This document shows positions 23,266-23,690 of a stretch of DNA of 23,690 nt, one piece after another. This DNA is from an uncultured Mailhella sp. (GTDB lineage: Bacteria; Desulfobacterota; Desulfovibrionia; Desulfovibrionales; Desulfovibrionaceae): positions 1 through 23,690 of the forward strand of contig CALUWZ010000006.1 of NCBI GenBank assembly GCA_944324625.1. Direction: 5' to 3'. Below the pieces are notes generated by a model. It was given only the letters and a program-made list of their open reading frames with translations. It was not told where the DNA came from and ran no database searches. The position numbers were made by a program, and so were the translations under genes. The first letter of the stretch is position 1, and each line of letters starts with the position of its first letter.

Positions 23266-23690
23266 GTGTTTTTTTTCTGTGAGTATCTGCCTGCCTTTAT
23301 CCATGATTTTGAAATCAAAATTTCCGTATCTGCTTTTGCGGCTTTTGCGTCGTTTCATTTCGGCGCCAGTGAATATCTGCTTGTTTTGGTGCAGTACCTG
23401 CTTTTTGCGGATTTTGCCCTCGGCGTGTTCAGAGCCAAAAAGAACAGGCGTTTTTCGTGGTTCAAGGCATGGGTGGGCGTCAAGAAAATCATCAGCCTGT
23501 ACTTCGGCATACTGATCGTCGGTTTTGCCTGCAAGGCCTTTGATATTGCCGTGCACGGCCGCATGAACATCGAATACAGCGGAACATTTTGGTTTGATTT
23601 GTTTTTGTGCATTGTGGTCATGCTGAACCTTGCAAGCATAAATCACCATTTGGCAGGCTTGGGCTTTGGGATCAATGCGTGGCTTGATAA
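23266..23690 (+). CDS. Phage holin (holin_4 / Cph1-like), 3' end beyond window
   Basis: An open frame of at least 141 codons from GTG 23266, which has a strong AAAGGAGGG 5-6 nt upstream; no earlier start is in frame after the preceding gene. Hydrophobic segments lie at about 20-57, 78-97 and 107-125. The run FADFALGVFRAKKNRRFSWFK and the C-terminal VVMLNLASINHHLAGLG are in the style of the Cph1-type holins (D-x-x-LG-x-x-x-A-K followed by a late S-I-x-x-x-x-x-x-G). It should form the membrane lesion that releases or activates the lysis enzyme. The end of the protein is outside the window. Confidence 0.7.
   Translation, partial: MFFFCEYLPAFIHDFEIKISVSAFAAFASFHFGASEYLLVLVQYLLFADFALGVFRAKKNRRFSWFKAWVGVKKIISLYFGILIVGFACKAFDIAVHGRMNIEYSGTFWFDLFLCIVVMLNLASINHHLAGLGFGINAWLD

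Noticed and set aside
21060..23690. Diversity-generating retroelement acting on the tail fibre
   Set aside because: No reverse transcriptase, template repeat or accessory gene is visible, and the AT-rich tip alone is not evidence.
1..23690. CRISPR array, insertion sequence, riboswitch
   Set aside because: No regularly spaced repeats, transposase or terminal inverted repeats, and no recognisable riboswitch core were seen.

Overview
The window joins a piece of bacterial chromosome (about 1-7,900) to the left part of a podovirus-type prophage (about 8,000 to the right edge). No rRNA, tRNA, CRISPR array, transposase or integrase is visible. The host looks like a Gram-negative of the Desulfovibrionaceae type: it has a Bug/TctC periplasmic binding protein with a Sec signal, a canonical glutaminyl-tRNA synthetase, and podovirus structural proteins of a kind often seen in that group. 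This placement is an impression from protein character, not a computed result.

Host region: a TTT (tripartite tricarboxylate) transporter permease fragment (TctA C-terminus) and its binding protein TctC; a GntR/FCD regulator; then a tight same-strand operon of a class I/II aminotransferase, a short-chain dehydrogenase, an HpcH/HpaI-type class II aldolase and an eight-helix membrane protein with an internal duplication. The gaps in this operon are 2, 9 and 11 nt. Together they suggest uptake of an organic anion, GntR control, and a transamination / retro-aldol / redox route yielding pyruvate plus an aldehyde. The substrate is not determinable here. Several hairpins (5970-6113) separate this operon from the convergent glnS.

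Boundary: 7821-8229 has no recognisable standard gene. It holds a likely glnS promoter, very AT-rich DNA with a 13-nt direct repeat, and a two-part inverted repeat (7988-8033). No attachment site can be proved.

Prophage: all genes are on the + strand and in morphogenesis order: a GH24 lysozyme-fold protein with altered catalytic residues (in the slot where a small terminase is expected), large terminase, a GNAT-like protein, a small Gly-rich protein, portal, Bbp19-like protein, scaffold-like protein, major capsid, Bbp16-like cement protein, tail tubular proteins A and B, a second GNAT-like protein, a gp14-like internal virion protein, a collar-domain tail fibre, a DUF4376-type fibre-associated protein, a small conserved phage protein, and the start of a holin. 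The capsid block (Bbp19/scaffold/capsid/Bbp16) resembles Bordetella phage BPP-1, but no diversity-generating retroelement or Mtd receptor protein is seen. Integration, repression and replication genes, if present, must lie beyond the right edge.

The points most worth a second look are the split, active-site-altered lysozyme-fold protein next to the terminase, the four-gene aminotransferase/aldolase operon, and the absence of large T7 gp15/gp16-like ejection proteins.
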